Assembly (NCBI GenBank): GCA_025937895.1
Contig: JAICQL010000008.1
Coordinates: 23,306 to 87,305, forward strand
Origin: Polyangiaceae bacterium
GTDB lineage: Bacteria > Myxococcota_A > Polyangia > Polyangiales > Polyangiaceae
Length of the DNA stretch: 64,000 bases
Direction: 5' to 3'
Shown here piece by piece: positions 1 to 9,031 of this stretch; the first letter of the stretch is position 1; every line of letters begins with the position of its first letter. The translations under genes were made by a program, and so were the position numbers. The notes beneath the pieces were generated by a model. It saw only the letters and a program-made list of their open reading frames with translations. It made no database searches and had not been told where the DNA came from.

Positions 1-73
1 GAGTCGCTCGCCGTGTAGGGCGATGGGCGCCAGAAACGCGGCCTTTCCATCAGCACTTCTTTACGGTACGTTG

Positions 74-89
74 GCCCCCCGCGGGGGGC
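74..89. other. Perfect 16-bp GC palindrome upstream of minC
   Basis: The sequence GCCCCCCGCGGGGGGC is its own reverse complement and can fold into a tight hairpin 24 nt before the minC start. No T-tract follows, so it is a weak candidate for a terminator of a gene to the left (an in-frame TAG at 16-18 could be that gene's end) or for an operator. Role unknown. Confidence 0.35.
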
Positions 90-113
90 TCAGCGCACCA
101 GGCGAGGCACTCT

Positions 114-935
114 ATGAAGGACACCGTCGTCAGCCGCGAACAACAAGCCTTCCGGCTCAAGGGCACGGCCCCCGCTCTGACCCTGCTGTACATGCTGACG
201 GAAGACCTGGACGCGGTGGAGAAGCAGCTGTCGGACCACCTGCGCCTCATGCCTCAGTTCTTCCTGTACGCGCCAATGCTCGTGGATCTGACCGAGCTGG
301 GTGACCGGCGCATCGATCTGGCAGGCCTGGCAGCGCTGCTGCGCCGCCACAAGCTGGTGCCGGTGGCGGTGCGCAATCCCACCGACGGGCAGCAGGTGCA
401 AGCGGTGCAGGCGGGCTGGGCGGTGTTGCAGAGCGGCCTGGGCTCGCCGCGGCAGCGCCGCGGCGCAGAGGCACGAGCCGCTGCCGCGGCGTACTCCAGC
501 GATCCTCCGGAACAGTCGCAAGCAGCGGCAGCGGCAGCGGCAGCCGAGCCTCCGGCAGACTCACCCGCAGGGGCGCCGGGCGACCCATCCTCGAGCAGTG
601 ATCCACCGCTGCCGGGGCTGACGATCAAGGTGCCGGTGCGCAGCGGCCAGGTCATCCACGCCGTGGGCGGCGATCTGGTCGTGCTGGCGCCCGTGAGCCC
701 CGGGGCAGAGCTCATCGCGGACGGCAACATCCATGTCTACGCACCCCTGCGCGGCAAGGCACTGGCGGGTGCACAGGGCAACTCGGAAGCCAGCATCTTC
801 TGCATGGGGCTGGAAGCAGAGTTTCTGTCCATCGCCGGGCGCTATCTGATGGCCGAGCAGCTGCCACGCGAGATCCGCGGTAAGCCCGCGCGCGCCCACC
901 TGGACGGCGACGACCTGGTGATCACCGCGCTATAG
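114..935 (+). CDS. minC: Septum site-determining protein MinC
   Basis: Cell-division inhibitor that blocks FtsZ polymerisation away from mid-cell and is brought to the membrane by MinD. The 273-residue protein has an N-terminal domain (about 1-110), a low-complexity Ala/Pro/Ser linker (about 115-170, including a run of eight Ala) and the conserved C-terminal beta-helix domain from about 170. That domain shows the family signature VRSGQVIHAVGGDLVVL, then GAELIADGNIHVYAPLRG and IFCMGLEAEFLSIAG. ATG at 114 has GGCGAGG about 6 nt upstream. minD follows after a 302-nt gap, so minC is probably not strictly co-transcribed with minDE. The long linker is unusual compared with the about 230-residue enterobacterial protein. 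Confidence 0.93.
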   Translation: MKDTVVSREQQAFRLKGTAPALTLLYMLTEDLDAVEKQLSDHLRLMPQFFLYAPMLVDLTELGDRRIDLAGLAALLRRHKLVPVAVRNPTDGQQVQAVQAGWAVLQSGLGSPRQRRGAEARAAAAAYSSDPPEQSQAAAAAAAAEPPADSPAGAPGDPSSSSDPPLPGLTIKVPVRSGQVIHAVGGDLVVLAPVSPGAELIADGNIHVYAPLRGKALAGAQGNSEASIFCMGLEAEFLSIAGRYLMAEQLPREIRGKPARAHLDGDDLVITAL

Positions 936-1237
936 CTCGCCGAGCCCCTGCTCCCGGTGGCTGCCTGCGAGGCACGGGCGCGGGCACCTTGCATGCGCAG
1001 GACGGCCGCTCGCCATGGTCGCGAGTTCGCACCCGCGGACGCGCCTCGATCGCAATGGCAGCCAAGAATGGCTCGACTGCCGCGCCGCGAAATTTTCGTC
1101 GATAAAAATTTGGCCCGCACCTATCGGATTCTATACAGGCTTAAACGTGGCGCAGCGGCTCAGGCATTGAGCCTCGGTGCTGGTAGCTCCGTAGTTACCG
1201 GAAGTTCGGGCGAGTCAACTCCATCGAGGGAACAATT
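936..1237 (+). other. minC-minD intergenic region (302 nt)
   Basis: I see no gene here. The left two thirds are GC-rich and featureless. An AT-rich stretch from about 1090 to 1150 contains a promoter-like pair that is listed separately. A GAGGG Shine-Dalgarno at 1226-1230 serves minD. Confidence 0.5.
1110..1137 (+). promoter_or_regulatory. Candidate sigma70-type promoter for minDE
   Basis: TTGGCC (1110-1115) and TATACA (1132-1137) are separated by 16 nt within an AT-rich island in otherwise GC-rich DNA. This would start transcription near 1144 and leave a leader of about 90 nt before the minD start. The match is by eye only. Confidence 0.45.
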
Positions 1238-2080
1238 TTGGCAAAGGTAGTCGTAGTCACTTCAGGTAAAGGCGGCGTGGGGAAGACCACGACGTCGGCA
1301 AACTTGGCGGCAGGTCTGGCATCGATGGGCTATCGCACCATTGCCATCGACTTTGACGTGGGGCTCCGCAACCTCGACCTCGTGATGGGTTGCGAGCGGC
1401 GCGTCGTATACGACCTGATCAACGTGATCCGCGGCGAGGCCACCTTGCGGCAGGCCGCCATCAAGGACAAACGGCTCGAGAACCTGTACATCCTGCCCGC
1501 GTCGCAGACACGCGACAAAGACGCGCTGACACGCCCCGGCGTGGAGGCCGTGATCGACGGGCTCAAGAAGGCCGGCTTCGAATACATCATCTGCGACTCG
1601 CCCGCAGGTATCGAGCACGGCGCTCTCATGGCCATGTACTACGCTGACCACGCCTTCGTGGTGACCAACGCCGAAGTCTCCTCGGTGCGCGACTCGGACC
1701 GCATCCTGGGCCTGCTGGACGCCAAGACCCACCGCGCGGAGATGGGCATGGAGCCGGTCAAGACGCACCTGCTGCTCACCCGCTACGCCCCGGCCCGCGT
1801 GGCCAAGGGCGAGATGCTGGGCCACAAGGACGTGATCGATCTGCTGGGCATCGACTTCATCGGGGCCATCCCCGAGTCGCACATGGTGCTGCAGTCGTCG
1901 AACGCGGGCGTGCCCGTCATCCTCGACCAGCAGAATGATGCCGCCCAGGCCTACCTGGACGTGATCCATCGCTTTCTCGGTCAAGACCGCCCGCAGCGCT
2001 TCCTGGAGGCCCCGAAGAAGGGCTTCTTCCAGCGCATGTTCGGCGGCGGTAACAGCCAGCCCATCGCGGCGGTGGGATGA
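1238..2080 (+). CDS. minD: Septum site-determining ATPase MinD
   Basis: Membrane-cycling ParA/MinD-family ATPase that recruits MinC and is released by MinE. The 280-residue protein starts at a TTG codon, the only start consistent with the family N-terminus (AKVVVVTSGKGGVGKTT) and with GAGGG 7 nt upstream. The deviant Walker A motif KGGVGKTT lies at about residues 10-17, followed by FDVGLRNLD and the segment CDSPAGIEHGALMAMYYADH typical of MinD. The C-terminus KKGFFQRMFGGG matches the amphipathic membrane-targeting helix of the family. It overlaps minE by 4 nt (ATGA), so translation is probably coupled. Confidence 0.96.
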   Translation: MAKVVVVTSGKGGVGKTTTSANLAAGLASMGYRTIAIDFDVGLRNLDLVMGCERRVVYDLINVIRGEATLRQAAIKDKRLENLYILPASQTRDKDALTRPGVEAVIDGLKKAGFEYIICDSPAGIEHGALMAMYYADHAFVVTNAEVSSVRDSDRILGLLDAKTHRAEMGMEPVKTHLLLTRYAPARVAKGEMLGHKDVIDLLGIDFIGAIPESHMVLQSSNAGVPVILDQQNDAAQAYLDVIHRFLGQDRPQRFLEAPKKGFFQRMFGGGNSQPIAAVG

Positions 2081-2427
2081 CAGCCATGCTGAAGTGGCTG
2101 GACTATTTCAAGCGGTCCGGCGGAGACGCCGTTTCCGCGAATGTGGCGAAGAATCGCCTTTCCATCATCGTCGCCCGCGAGGGCCGCTCGCACGGGCAGC
2201 ACAACTATCTGCCGCAGCTGCGGCAGGAGCTGCTGCAGGTGCTGGCGAAGTACGAGAAGATCGATCTCGATCAGGTCTCCGTCAGCGTCGAGAGCCAGGG
2301 CAGCTGTGAGGTGCTCGAGCTGAACGTTATACTGTCCAACCCATCCGGGATTAAGCGGCGCGGCGAGAACACGAAGCACGCGCCCTTCTTCTCCGAGGCG
2401 AGCGCAGCGCAGTCCTCGCGCTGGTGA
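2077..2427 (+). CDS. minE: Cell division topological specificity factor MinE
   Basis: Stimulates MinD ATPase and confines MinC/MinD to the cell poles. The 116-residue protein has the N-terminal anti-MinCD region (LKWLDYFKR...ANVAKNRLSIIVAREGR) and a topological-specificity domain (LPQLRQELLQVLAKYEKIDLDQ). The start overlaps the minD stop. A second in-frame ATG 9 nt downstream is also possible. After the usual end of the fold (near SNPSGIKRRGE) about 20 extra residues, polar and Ser/Ala-rich, extend the protein beyond the roughly 90 residues usual for MinE. Confidence 0.92.
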   Translation: MTAMLKWLDYFKRSGGDAVSANVAKNRLSIIVAREGRSHGQHNYLPQLRQELLQVLAKYEKIDLDQVSVSVESQGSCEVLELNVILSNPSGIKRRGENTKHAPFFSEASAAQSSRW

Positions 2428-2446
2428 GCCTGCAAGAGCCGGTCAT

Positions 2447-2470
2447 TGCGCGGGCTCGCCCGCCCGCGCA
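2447..2470. terminator. Hairpin between convergent minE and aldo/keto reductase
   Basis: TGCGCGGGC and its exact reverse complement GCCCGCGCA form a 9-bp stem around a 6-nt loop, 20 nt after the minE stop. There is no T-tract. Its place between two convergent genes fits a bidirectional transcription terminator. Confidence 0.5.
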
Positions 2471-2527
2471 CGACCCTGCGCTCGCAGCCGTCAGCCGAGC
2501 CCGGAAGCAGCGTAGCCCGAGAGCAGC

Positions 2528-2566
2528 TGAGCCGAATAGTTGAGCCGAATAGTTGAGCCGAGCGGT
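2528..2566. repeat. 13-nt tandem repeat (TGAGCCGAATAGT)
   Basis: Two exact copies (2528-2540, 2541-2553) and one diverged copy (2554-2566, TGAGCCGAGCGGT) of a 13-nt unit lie just before the 3' end of the minus-strand aldo/keto reductase gene. Because 13 is not a multiple of 3, the TGA at the head of each unit falls in a different frame. A related TGAGCC-headed 13-nt array lies at 26998-27059. Confidence 0.8.
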
Positions 2567-2571
2567 CGCGC

Positions 2572-3567
2572 CTAGCGATAGCGGGAGGCGCTGCCGCTCT
2601 GCCACAGATCGGGGTTGGCGCCGAGCGCCTGCTTCACCGCGCTGGTAGCCTCGTCCAGCTCGCGCAGAGTCCCGGCGTCCAGGCTGAGATCGGCGGCTCG
2701 CGCGTTGGCCAGAGCCTGCTCGGGCCGGCGAATGCCCGCGAGGACGCTGGTGACGGCAGGCTGATGCAACAGCCAGGCAACCGCCAGCTCCGACATCGAT
2801 ACATTCAGGCGCTCCGCGCAGCCGCGGATGCGCGCCAGCGCGGCGAACGTCTCCGCTTCACAGCCGGGCTCGGTGTGACGCGTCTGCGGGCGCGAGGGCG
2901 CGAAGTGACGCGAGCGAGCGCGGCCCGCGGGTACCTCGTCGGGCGTGCGATAGCTGCCGGCGAGCAGGCCCCAGAGCAGCGGGCTGTAGCACAGGATGCC
3001 CACGTTGCGCGCCAGGCACGCCGGCACCAGCTCGAACTCCACCGCTCGTGACAGCAGCGAATACGGCAGCTGGTTGGTGGCGGGCACGCCCCGCTCCAGC
3101 AGCTCCGCCAGATCGAGCTTGCCGAAGTTGGAGACTCCGAGCGCGCGCGCCTTGCCCTGCTCGCGCAGCCGCTCCAGAGCCCCCCACGTCTCGGCGAGCG
3201 GCACCTCGCGGCTGGGCCAGTGGATCTGGAGCAGATCCACGTAGTCGGTGCCGAGCAGGCTCAGCGAGCGCTCGACGCTTGCCACCAGCTTCTCGGGACG
3301 TAGCGCGTCCGGCCCCACCTTGGTCGCCACTACGGCCTGCTCTCGCACCCCGCGCAGGCCGAGGCCCACCCGCCGCTCCGACACGCCGTCACCATAGCCA
3401 GGCGCCGTGTCGAAGAAATTGATTCCGGCGTCGAGCGCGGCGCGCACGGCCGCCACCGAGTCTGCCTCTGACTGCTCGCCCCAGGTCGAGTCCCCTGCCA
3501 GGGCCCAGCAGCCCATGGCGATGACCGAGACGCGGATATTGCTGCCGGGCAGCGTGGTGTAGCGCAT
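2572..3567 (-). CDS. Aldo/keto reductase family oxidoreductase
   Basis: Predicted NAD(P)H-dependent reductase of carbonyl compounds, about 331 residues, with a TIM-barrel fold. Family landmarks are the catalytic-Asp region FFDTAPGYGDGVSE with Tyr four residues on, the Lys in VVATKVG, the His in LLQIHWPSR, ALGVSNF, and the cofactor-binding C-terminal part (SVLAGIRRPEQALANA). The ATG at 3567 gives the normal N-terminus MRYTTLPGS; an upstream reading extension is Arg/Pro-rich and would overlap the previous gene. It is the last gene of the minus-strand molybdenum hydroxylase operon, 10 nt after the VWA gene. Its substrate and any link to that enzyme are unknown. Confidence 0.9.
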   Translation of the reverse strand: MRYTTLPGSNIRVSVIAMGCWALAGDSTWGEQSEADSVAAVRAALDAGINFFDTAPGYGDGVSERRVGLGLRGVREQAVVATKVGPDALRPEKLVASVERSLSLLGTDYVDLLQIHWPSREVPLAETWGALERLREQGKARALGVSNFGKLDLAELLERGVPATNQLPYSLLSRAVEFELVPACLARNVGILCYSPLLWGLLAGSYRTPDEVPAGRARSRHFAPSRPQTRHTEPGCEAETFAALARIRGCAERLNVSMSELAVAWLLHQPAVTSVLAGIRRPEQALANARAADLSLDAGTLRELDEATSAVKQALGANPDLWQSGSASRYR

Positions 3568-3577
3568 GAGCGGGACC

Positions 3578-4864
3578 TTAGCCGCGCGCGTCCCTCGCCC
3601 GCAACCCGGGCCTGGTGGAGCGCGCCTGCGCGGCGGCACGAGCTCGGGCGCCCGGCGGCTGCGCGAGCGCCTCACGCAGCACCGCGCAGAGCGCCTCCAG
3701 GCTGCGCAGATCGTGCACCGGCAGGTGATCGTCTACCTCCGGCAAGATGGCGCGGACGCCGGCCGCCAGCGGCTGAAACCCGGCATCCCGCAGCAGAGGG
3801 TTGAGCCAGAGCAAGCGCCGGCAGCTGCGCCGCAGGCGCTGCAGGGCCGGACCGATCTCGGCGCCCGCGTCACGGTCCAGGCCATCGCTGATCAGCAAGG
3901 TGATGGCGCGACGCGCCGGCACCCGCCGCAGCCAGCGCTGGTTGAACTGACGGAGGCAAGCGCCGATGCGCGTACCGCCCGTCCAGCCCTGCACACTGCT
4001 GCCGATCTGCGCGAGCGCCAGATCCACGTCGCGCTGCCGCAGCGCCTGGGTGATGGGGGTGAGCTGGGTGCCGAACACGAACGAGTGCACCTCGACCGCG
4101 GCCCGCTGGGCGCTCAGCGCATGCATGAAATGGAGCAGGATGCGCGCGTAGCGCTCCATCGATCCCGAGACATCGCACAGCACCAGCAGCGCCGGCGACC
4201 GCGAGCCTCGTGCACGATAGCGCAGCGGATCCGCTTCACCCAGGGTGCGCGCGCTGGCGCGCAAGGTAGCCGAGAGATCGAGGCGTGGCCCACGCGGCGC
4301 CGGCCGCATGCGCCGGCTCGGCAGCGGCGCCAGCGGCAGCACCAGGCGCTCGATCCAGCGGCGCGCCAGCTGCAGCTCTTCTGCCGACATATGCTCGAAG
4401 TCCTTGCGCGACAGCTGCTCGCGCTCGGAGAACGTGAGGCGGGCATCCCAGCGCGGGGGCTGCGGCGCAGCGGCTGCGCCGGCGCTCGCCAGAGCGGGAT
4501 GGCGCTTCGCCCAGGCCTCGGCCACCCGCCGCAGCGCCGTGCGCCGTTGCTCCTGGCGCTCGGCGCGGGCTCGCAGCTCCTGCAGTATGGCGGGCGGGGC
4601 GCGGCGCTCCCGCCAGAACAGCGCAAAGGCCTGCTCGAACAGCGCTCGCTGGCGCGGATCATTCAGCCACAGGCTGTGCAGGGTCCAGTACACGTCGTCG
4701 GAACGGAGCAGCTCGATGTGCTCGAGCGCGCGCAGGGCCAGCGCCACCTGACCGGGGCCCACGTTCACGCCGGCTGCGCGCAGCAAGCGCGCGAACTCCA
4801 CCACTCCGCGCGCCAGGCCCTCGCTGCCGCCCTCTGCTCCATCCCGCACCGGGCCAGGGCTCAC
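3578..4864 (-). CDS. VWA domain-containing CoxE-like protein
   Basis: A 428-residue protein of the CoxE type, known from carbon monoxide dehydrogenase operons, where it works with the MoxR ATPase CoxD in assembling the metal site. A von Willebrand A domain in the C-terminal half carries the MIDAS residues: CDVSGSM, the Thr in GWTGGTRIG, and the Asp in LLISDGLD. The GTG start overlaps the stop of the upstream ATPase gene by 4 nt (GTGA), the usual CoxD-CoxE order. No signal peptide, so it should act in the cytoplasm. Confidence 0.88.
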   Translation of the reverse strand: MSPGPVRDGAEGGSEGLARGVVEFARLLRAAGVNVGPGQVALALRALEHIELLRSDDVYWTLHSLWLNDPRQRALFEQAFALFWRERRAPPAILQELRARAERQEQRRTALRRVAEAWAKRHPALASAGAAAAPQPPRWDARLTFSEREQLSRKDFEHMSAEELQLARRWIERLVLPLAPLPSRRMRPAPRGPRLDLSATLRASARTLGEADPLRYRARGSRSPALLVLCDVSGSMERYARILLHFMHALSAQRAAVEVHSFVFGTQLTPITQALRQRDVDLALAQIGSSVQGWTGGTRIGACLRQFNQRWLRRVPARRAITLLISDGLDRDAGAEIGPALQRLRRSCRRLLWLNPLLRDAGFQPLAAGVRAILPEVDDHLPVHDLRSLEALCAVLREALAQPPGARARAAAQARSTRPGLRARDARG

Positions 4865-5799
4865 TCGCTCTCCGCGACCGCGCTGCGCGCCGCGTGCTCG
4901 ATCAGCGCGTTCGCCTCGGCCCCGCGCACGAGCTGCAGGTCATCCTGGTACTTGAGCAACATGCCGAGCGTGTCGTCCACGACCGTCGCTCCCAGCTCGT
5001 CGCAGTGCAGCGCCAGGAGCGCGCGCGTCCACTCGATGGTCTCGGCGATGCCGGGCAGCTTGAACAGCTCCCTGCCGGAGGCCTGCTGCTGGCGCAACCG
5101 CTGGACGAAGGCCACGATCTGTGCGGTCAGCCGCGCACCGGCGCCGGGCACCCGCGCGCGCACGATGGCCAGCTCGCGCTCGAGCGACGGGTACTCGAGC
5201 CAGTGGTAGCAGCAGCGCCGGCGCAGGGCGTCGTGCAGCTCGCGCGTGCGATTGGAGGTGACCACCACCAGCGGCGGCTGCGCCGCCCGGATCGTGCCCA
5301 GCTCGGGGATGGTGACCTGGAAGTCGCCGAGCAGCTCCAGCAAGAAGGCCTCGAACGGCTCATCTGCACGGTCCAGCTCGTCGATCAGCAGCACCGGCGG
5401 GCCCGCCGCGTCCTGCTCCAGCGCCTGCAGCAGCGGTCGCTTGATCAGAAAGCGCTGCGAGAACAGCTCGGCCGCCAGCTGCTCGCGCCCCTGGCGCGCG
5501 TCGCGCTCGGCCAGGCGCAGCTCGATCATCTGCCGCGCGTAGTTCCACTCGTACAGCGAGCTGGCGAGATCCAGCCCCTCGTAGCACTGCAGGCGGATCA
5601 GACGGCGCCCGAGCGCGTGCGCCAGCGAGGCCGCCAGCGCCGTCTTGCCCACCCCCGCCTCTCCCTCGAGCAACAGCGGGCGCTGCAGCTCGAGGGACAG
5701 GAAGAGCGCGGTGGCCAGGCTGCGGTCGGCCACGTACCCCACCGACGACAGCAGCGCCAGGGTGGCGTCGACCGAGCACGGGGGCTGCACGTTGGCCAA
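4861..5799 (-). CDS. MoxR-type AAA+ ATPase (CoxD-like)
   Basis: A 312-residue AAA+ ATPase of the MoxR/CoxD family, chaperones for metal-site maturation of molybdenum hydroxylases. It shows Walker A GEAGVGKTAL at about 46-55, Walker B LLIDELDRAD, sensor-1 VVTSNRTRELHDALRRRC and the arginine-rich region after it. It lies 26 nt downstream of the FAD-subunit gene and overlaps the VWA gene, so the pair probably forms an ATPase/VWA maturation machine for the enzyme encoded just upstream. Confidence 0.9.
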   Translation of the reverse strand: MANVQPPCSVDATLALLSSVGYVADRSLATALFLSLELQRPLLLEGEAGVGKTALAASLAHALGRRLIRLQCYEGLDLASSLYEWNYARQMIELRLAERDARQGREQLAAELFSQRFLIKRPLLQALEQDAAGPPVLLIDELDRADEPFEAFLLELLGDFQVTIPELGTIRAAQPPLVVVTSNRTRELHDALRRRCCYHWLEYPSLERELAIVRARVPGAGARLTAQIVAFVQRLRQQQASGRELFKLPGIAETIEWTRALLALHCDELGATVVDDTLGMLLKYQDDLQLVRGAEANALIEHAARSAVAESE

Positions 5800-5825
5800 G
5801 GGGCAATCAGCTGGGGCGCGCGCCC

Positions 5826-6620
5826 TCAGGCGAGCGCGCTCACCGCCCGCCGTGTGAGCACCCCCACCAGGTGAGCCCGGTACTCGGCGCTGGCGTGCAG
5901 ATCGCTGAGCAAGCCGTCCTGATCCGTGCTCAGCCCGTCGAGGGCGCGGGTTGCGAAGCCGCCCGCCAGCGCTGCCTCCGCCGCCGCATGACGGAACACG
6001 GAGGGCGCGGCGCCGGTGACCGCTACCCGCACTCCCGCCGCGGTGCGTGCCACCATCACCCCCACGATCGCGTATTTGGAAGCGGGATGCGGGAACTTGA
6101 CGTAGTGCGCGCGCTCCACCAGCGGGAACTTGACCGCGACCACCAGCTCGTCCCGACCCAGGGCGGTCTCGAACATGCCGTTGAAGAAACTGTCAGCCGC
6201 GATCTCCCGCCGATCGGTGACCACCGTGGCGCCCAGCGCCAGCAGCGCCGCCGGATAGTCCGCCGCGGGATCATTGTGCGCCACGGAGCCGCCGAGCGTG
6301 CCGCGGTTGCGCACCTGCGGATCGCCGATCAACTTCGCCAGCTCAGCCAGCGCAGGCACGGTGCTCTTCACCTCTTCAGCGGCGGCCACCTCGGCGTGGG
6401 TGACGGCGGCACCGATGACCAGCTGGTTGCCCTGCTTGCGGATCCCTTTCAGCTCCTTCAGGCCGCTGATGGAGATGACGTGGCTCGGCGCCGCAAGGTT
6501 CAGCTTCATCACCGGCAGCAGGCTCTGGCCGCCGGCCAGCAGCTTGCTCTCCGGCGCCCGCATCAACAGGGCCACGGCCTCCGCCACGGAGCCCGGTCGC
6601 TGGAACTCGAAGTCACGCAT
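5826..6620 (-). CDS. Molybdenum hydroxylase FAD-binding subunit (CoxM/CutM-like)
   Basis: A 264-residue FAD-binding medium subunit of the xanthine dehydrogenase/CO dehydrogenase family, which passes electrons from the iron-sulfur clusters to an acceptor. The N-terminus [19 protein letters not shown] is typical. FAD-binding signatures are LLAGGQSLLPVMKLNL and the GTLGGSVAHNDPAADYPAALL segment. The ATG at 6620 overlaps the TGA of the large-subunit gene (TGATG), which decides the start against a long upstream extension. Confidence 0.93.
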   Translation of the reverse strand: MRDFEFQRPGSVAEAVALLMRAPESKLLAGGQSLLPVMKLNLAAPSHVISISGLKELKGIRKQGNQLVIGAAVTHAEVAAAEEVKSTVPALAELAKLIGDPQVRNRGTLGGSVAHNDPAADYPAALLALGATVVTDRREIAADSFFNGMFETALGRDELVVAVKFPLVERAHYVKFPHPASKYAIVGVMVARTAAGVRVAVTGAAPSVFRHAAAEAALAGGFATRALDGLSTDQDGLLSDLHASAEYRAHLVGVLTRRAVSALA

Positions 6621-9031
6621 CACGCCACTCCTTTCGTGCGGCTGCCGGCTGCCGCGTTCATGGCCCGCCACACTCGCTCCGGCGTGGCCGGCATGTCGAT
6701 GTGGGTCACCCCGTGTTCGGACAGCGCGTTGACGATGGCGTTGATCACCGCCGGGCACACGCCGATGGCCCCCGCCTCTCCGCAGCCCTTCACCCCCAGT
6801 GGATTGTGGGTACACGCGGTGGTCTGCGTGGCCACCTCGAACGAGGGCAGATCGCCGGCACGGGGCAGCGCGTAGTTCAAGAACGAGCCGCTCAATAGCT
6901 GACCGTTCTCCGGGTCGTACACGCAGCTCTCCAGCAGCGCCTGACCGATGCCGTGAGCCAGCCCGCCGTGAACCTGACCATGTACGATCATCGGGTTGAT
7001 GAGCGTGCCGAAGTCATCCGCAGCCACTACGTTCAGGAGTTGCACCTGGCCGGTATCGGGATCCACCTCCAGCTCCACCACGTGGCAACCGGACGGATAT
7101 GTGAAGTTCTTGGGATCGTAGAAGGCGCTGGCGTCCAGGCCTGGCTCCAGCCGATCAATGGGGTAGTTGTGCGGCACGTAAGCGGCCAGGGCCACCTCGG
7201 CAAAGGACTTGAAGCGATCCGTGCCCACGACGCGAAACTTGCCGTCGACCAGCTCCACGTCCGCCTCGGCAGCCTCCAGCAGGTGTGCCGCGATCTGCTT
7301 GCCCTTGTGCACCACCTTCTCCAGCGCCTTCACCAGCGCGCTGCCACCGACCGCCAGCGAACGCGAGCCATACGTGCCCATGCCGAACGCGACGCTGGAG
7401 GTGTCGCCGTGCACCACCTCCACCTGCTCCGGGCTCACGCCCAGGTACTCGGACACGATCTGCGCAAACGTGGTTTCGTGACCCTGGCCATGGCTGTGTG
7501 AGCCCGTGTACACGGTGACGCTGCCCGTCGGGTGCACACGTACCTGCCCTGATTCATACAGGCCGGCGCGAGCACCGAGCGAGCCCACCACGGCCGAGGG
7601 CGCGAGGCCGCAGGCCTCGATGTACGTGGAGACGCCGATGCCCCGCAGCTTGCCGCGCTTGCGCGACTCTGCGCGGCGCTCGGCAAAGCCGGCGTAACCC
7701 GCCTTCTCCAGCGCCAGGTCGAGCGTGGCCTCATAATTGCCGGTGTCGTACTGCAGCGCGACCGGGGTCTGATAAGGGAACTGCTCGGGGCGGATGAAGT
7801 TGCGGCGGCGCAGCTCCACCGGATCGATCTGCAGCTGCTGCGCGGCTACGTCCACGATCCGCTCCAGCAGGAAAGACGCCTCGGGCCTCCCCGCACCGCG
7901 CGCTGCATCCACCGGCACGGTGTTGGTGAACACGGCCTTCACGTTCACGTAGATGGCGGGCGTGGTGTAGCAACCCGCACACACGGTCCCGTACAGGTAC
8001 GTGGGGATGCTGGTCGAGAAGGTCGACAGGTACGCGCCCAGGTTGGCCACCGTGTCCACCCGCAAGCCGAGGAACTTGCCCTGCTCATCCAGCGCCAGCT
8101 CCACGTGGGTGACGTGATCTCGACCCTGTGTATCCGAGAGAAAGGCCTCGCTGCGATCTGCCGTCCACTTGATGGGCCGCGCCAGCTTGCCGGCGGCCCA
8201 GGTCAAGATGGCCTCCTCGGCGTAGTGCGGGATCTTGGCGCCAAAGCCGCCGCCCACGTCGGGGGCCACGATGCGCAGCTTGTGCTCGGGCAGGTTGAGC
8301 ACGAAGGCGCCCATGAGCAAGCGCACGACGTGTGGGTTCTGCGAGGTGGTGTACAGCGTGTAGTCGCCGGTGGCCGGGTTGTAGTCCGCCACTGCGGCGC
8401 GCGGCTCCATCGGGCTGGTGACCATGCGCTGATTGACGATGTCGAGCGTGGCGACGTGCCTGGCGCGCTGGAACGCCGCGTCAGTGGCGGCGCGATCCCC
8501 CAGCTGCCAGTCGAAGCAGACGTTGCGCGGCGCCTGCGGCCAGACCTGCGGGGCCGCGGGGTCCACCGCCTTGGCCGTGTCGACGCAGGCCGGCAGCTCG
8601 CGGTAGTCGATCTCCAGCAGCTCCGCCGCGAGCGCGGCCTGCTGCTTGCTCTCCGCGATCACCACCGCCACCGGATCGCCGACATGCCGTACCCTCTCCA
8701 GCGCCAGCGGCGGGTGCGGCGGCTCGATCGCGGCCGAGCCGTCGCGGTTGGTGATGCCCCAACCGCAGGGCAAACTGCCGACCTTGTCGGCTGCCATGTC
8801 CGTGCCCGTGAACACTGCCACCACCCCGGGTGCACGGGCAGCGGCACCAGTATCCACCCGGCGCAGCTCGGCGTGCGCATGCGGGGAGCGCACGATCGCG
8901 GCATACAGCTGGCCCGGGATGGTGATGTCGTCGACGTAGCGGCCCTTGCCCGTCAGGAAGCGCACGTCCTCCTTGCGGCGCAGCTCGGCGCCGATGCCGC
9001 CGGGCCGCACATGCTGGGTCGCCGTGCTCAT
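6620..9031 (-). CDS. Molybdenum hydroxylase large catalytic subunit (form II CoxL-like)
   Basis: An 803-residue molybdopterin-cytosine-dinucleotide-binding subunit of the xanthine dehydrogenase/aldehyde oxidase family. It begins MSTATQHV, followed by [20 protein letters not shown], the common N-terminal motif. Further landmarks are DVGGGFGAK, the late [17 protein letters not shown] and [12 protein letters not shown] with the catalytic Glu. The active-site loop reads [10 protein letters not shown]. True CO dehydrogenases (form I) have AYxCSFR, whereas AYxGAGR marks form II, whose in vivo substrates are mostly unknown. The first residues of that motif are also changed here (DAARGAGR). It overlaps the small-subunit gene by 4 nt (ATGA). 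Confidence 0.94.
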   Translation of the reverse strand: MSTATQHVRPGGIGAELRRKEDVRFLTGKGRYVDDITIPGQLYAAIVRSPHAHAELRRVDTGAAARAPGVVAVFTGTDMAADKVGSLPCGWGITNRDGSAAIEPPHPPLALERVRHVGDPVAVVIAESKQQAALAAELLEIDYRELPACVDTAKAVDPAAPQVWPQAPRNVCFDWQLGDRAATDAAFQRARHVATLDIVNQRMVTSPMEPRAAVADYNPATGDYTLYTTSQNPHVVRLLMGAFVLNLPEHKLRIVAPDVGGGFGAKIPHYAEEAILTWAAGKLARPIKWTADRSEAFLSDTQGRDHVTHVELALDEQGKFLGLRVDTVANLGAYLSTFSTSIPTYLYGTVCAGCYTTPAIYVNVKAVFTNTVPVDAARGAGRPEASFLLERIVDVAAQQLQIDPVELRRRNFIRPEQFPYQTPVALQYDTGNYEATLDLALEKAGYAGFAERRAESRKRGKLRGIGVSTYIEACGLAPSAVVGSLGARAGLYESGQVRVHPTGSVTVYTGSHSHGQGHETTFAQIVSEYLGVSPEQVEVVHGDTSSVAFGMGTYGSRSLAVGGSALVKALEKVVHKGKQIAAHLLEAAEADVELVDGKFRVVGTDRFKSFAEVALAAYVPHNYPIDRLEPGLDASAFYDPKNFTYPSGCHVVELEVDPDTGQVQLLNVVAADDFGTLINPMIVHGQVHGGLAHGIGQALLESCVYDPENGQLLSGSFLNYALPRAGDLPSFEVATQTTACTHNPLGVKGCGEAGAIGVCPAVINAIVNALSEHGVTHIDMPATPERVWRAMNAAAGSRTKGVA

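Noticed and set aside
3566..5209. Long plus-strand open frame (about 547 codons) opposite the VWA and ATPase genes
   Set aside because: Arg/Gln/Ala-rich composition with no motif, and it lies antisense to two clear family members; typical of high-GC antisense frames.
6620..9031. Calling the large subunit a carbon monoxide dehydrogenase
   Set aside because: The Cys of the CO dehydrogenase active-site motif AYxCSFR is missing; the loop reads AARGAGR.
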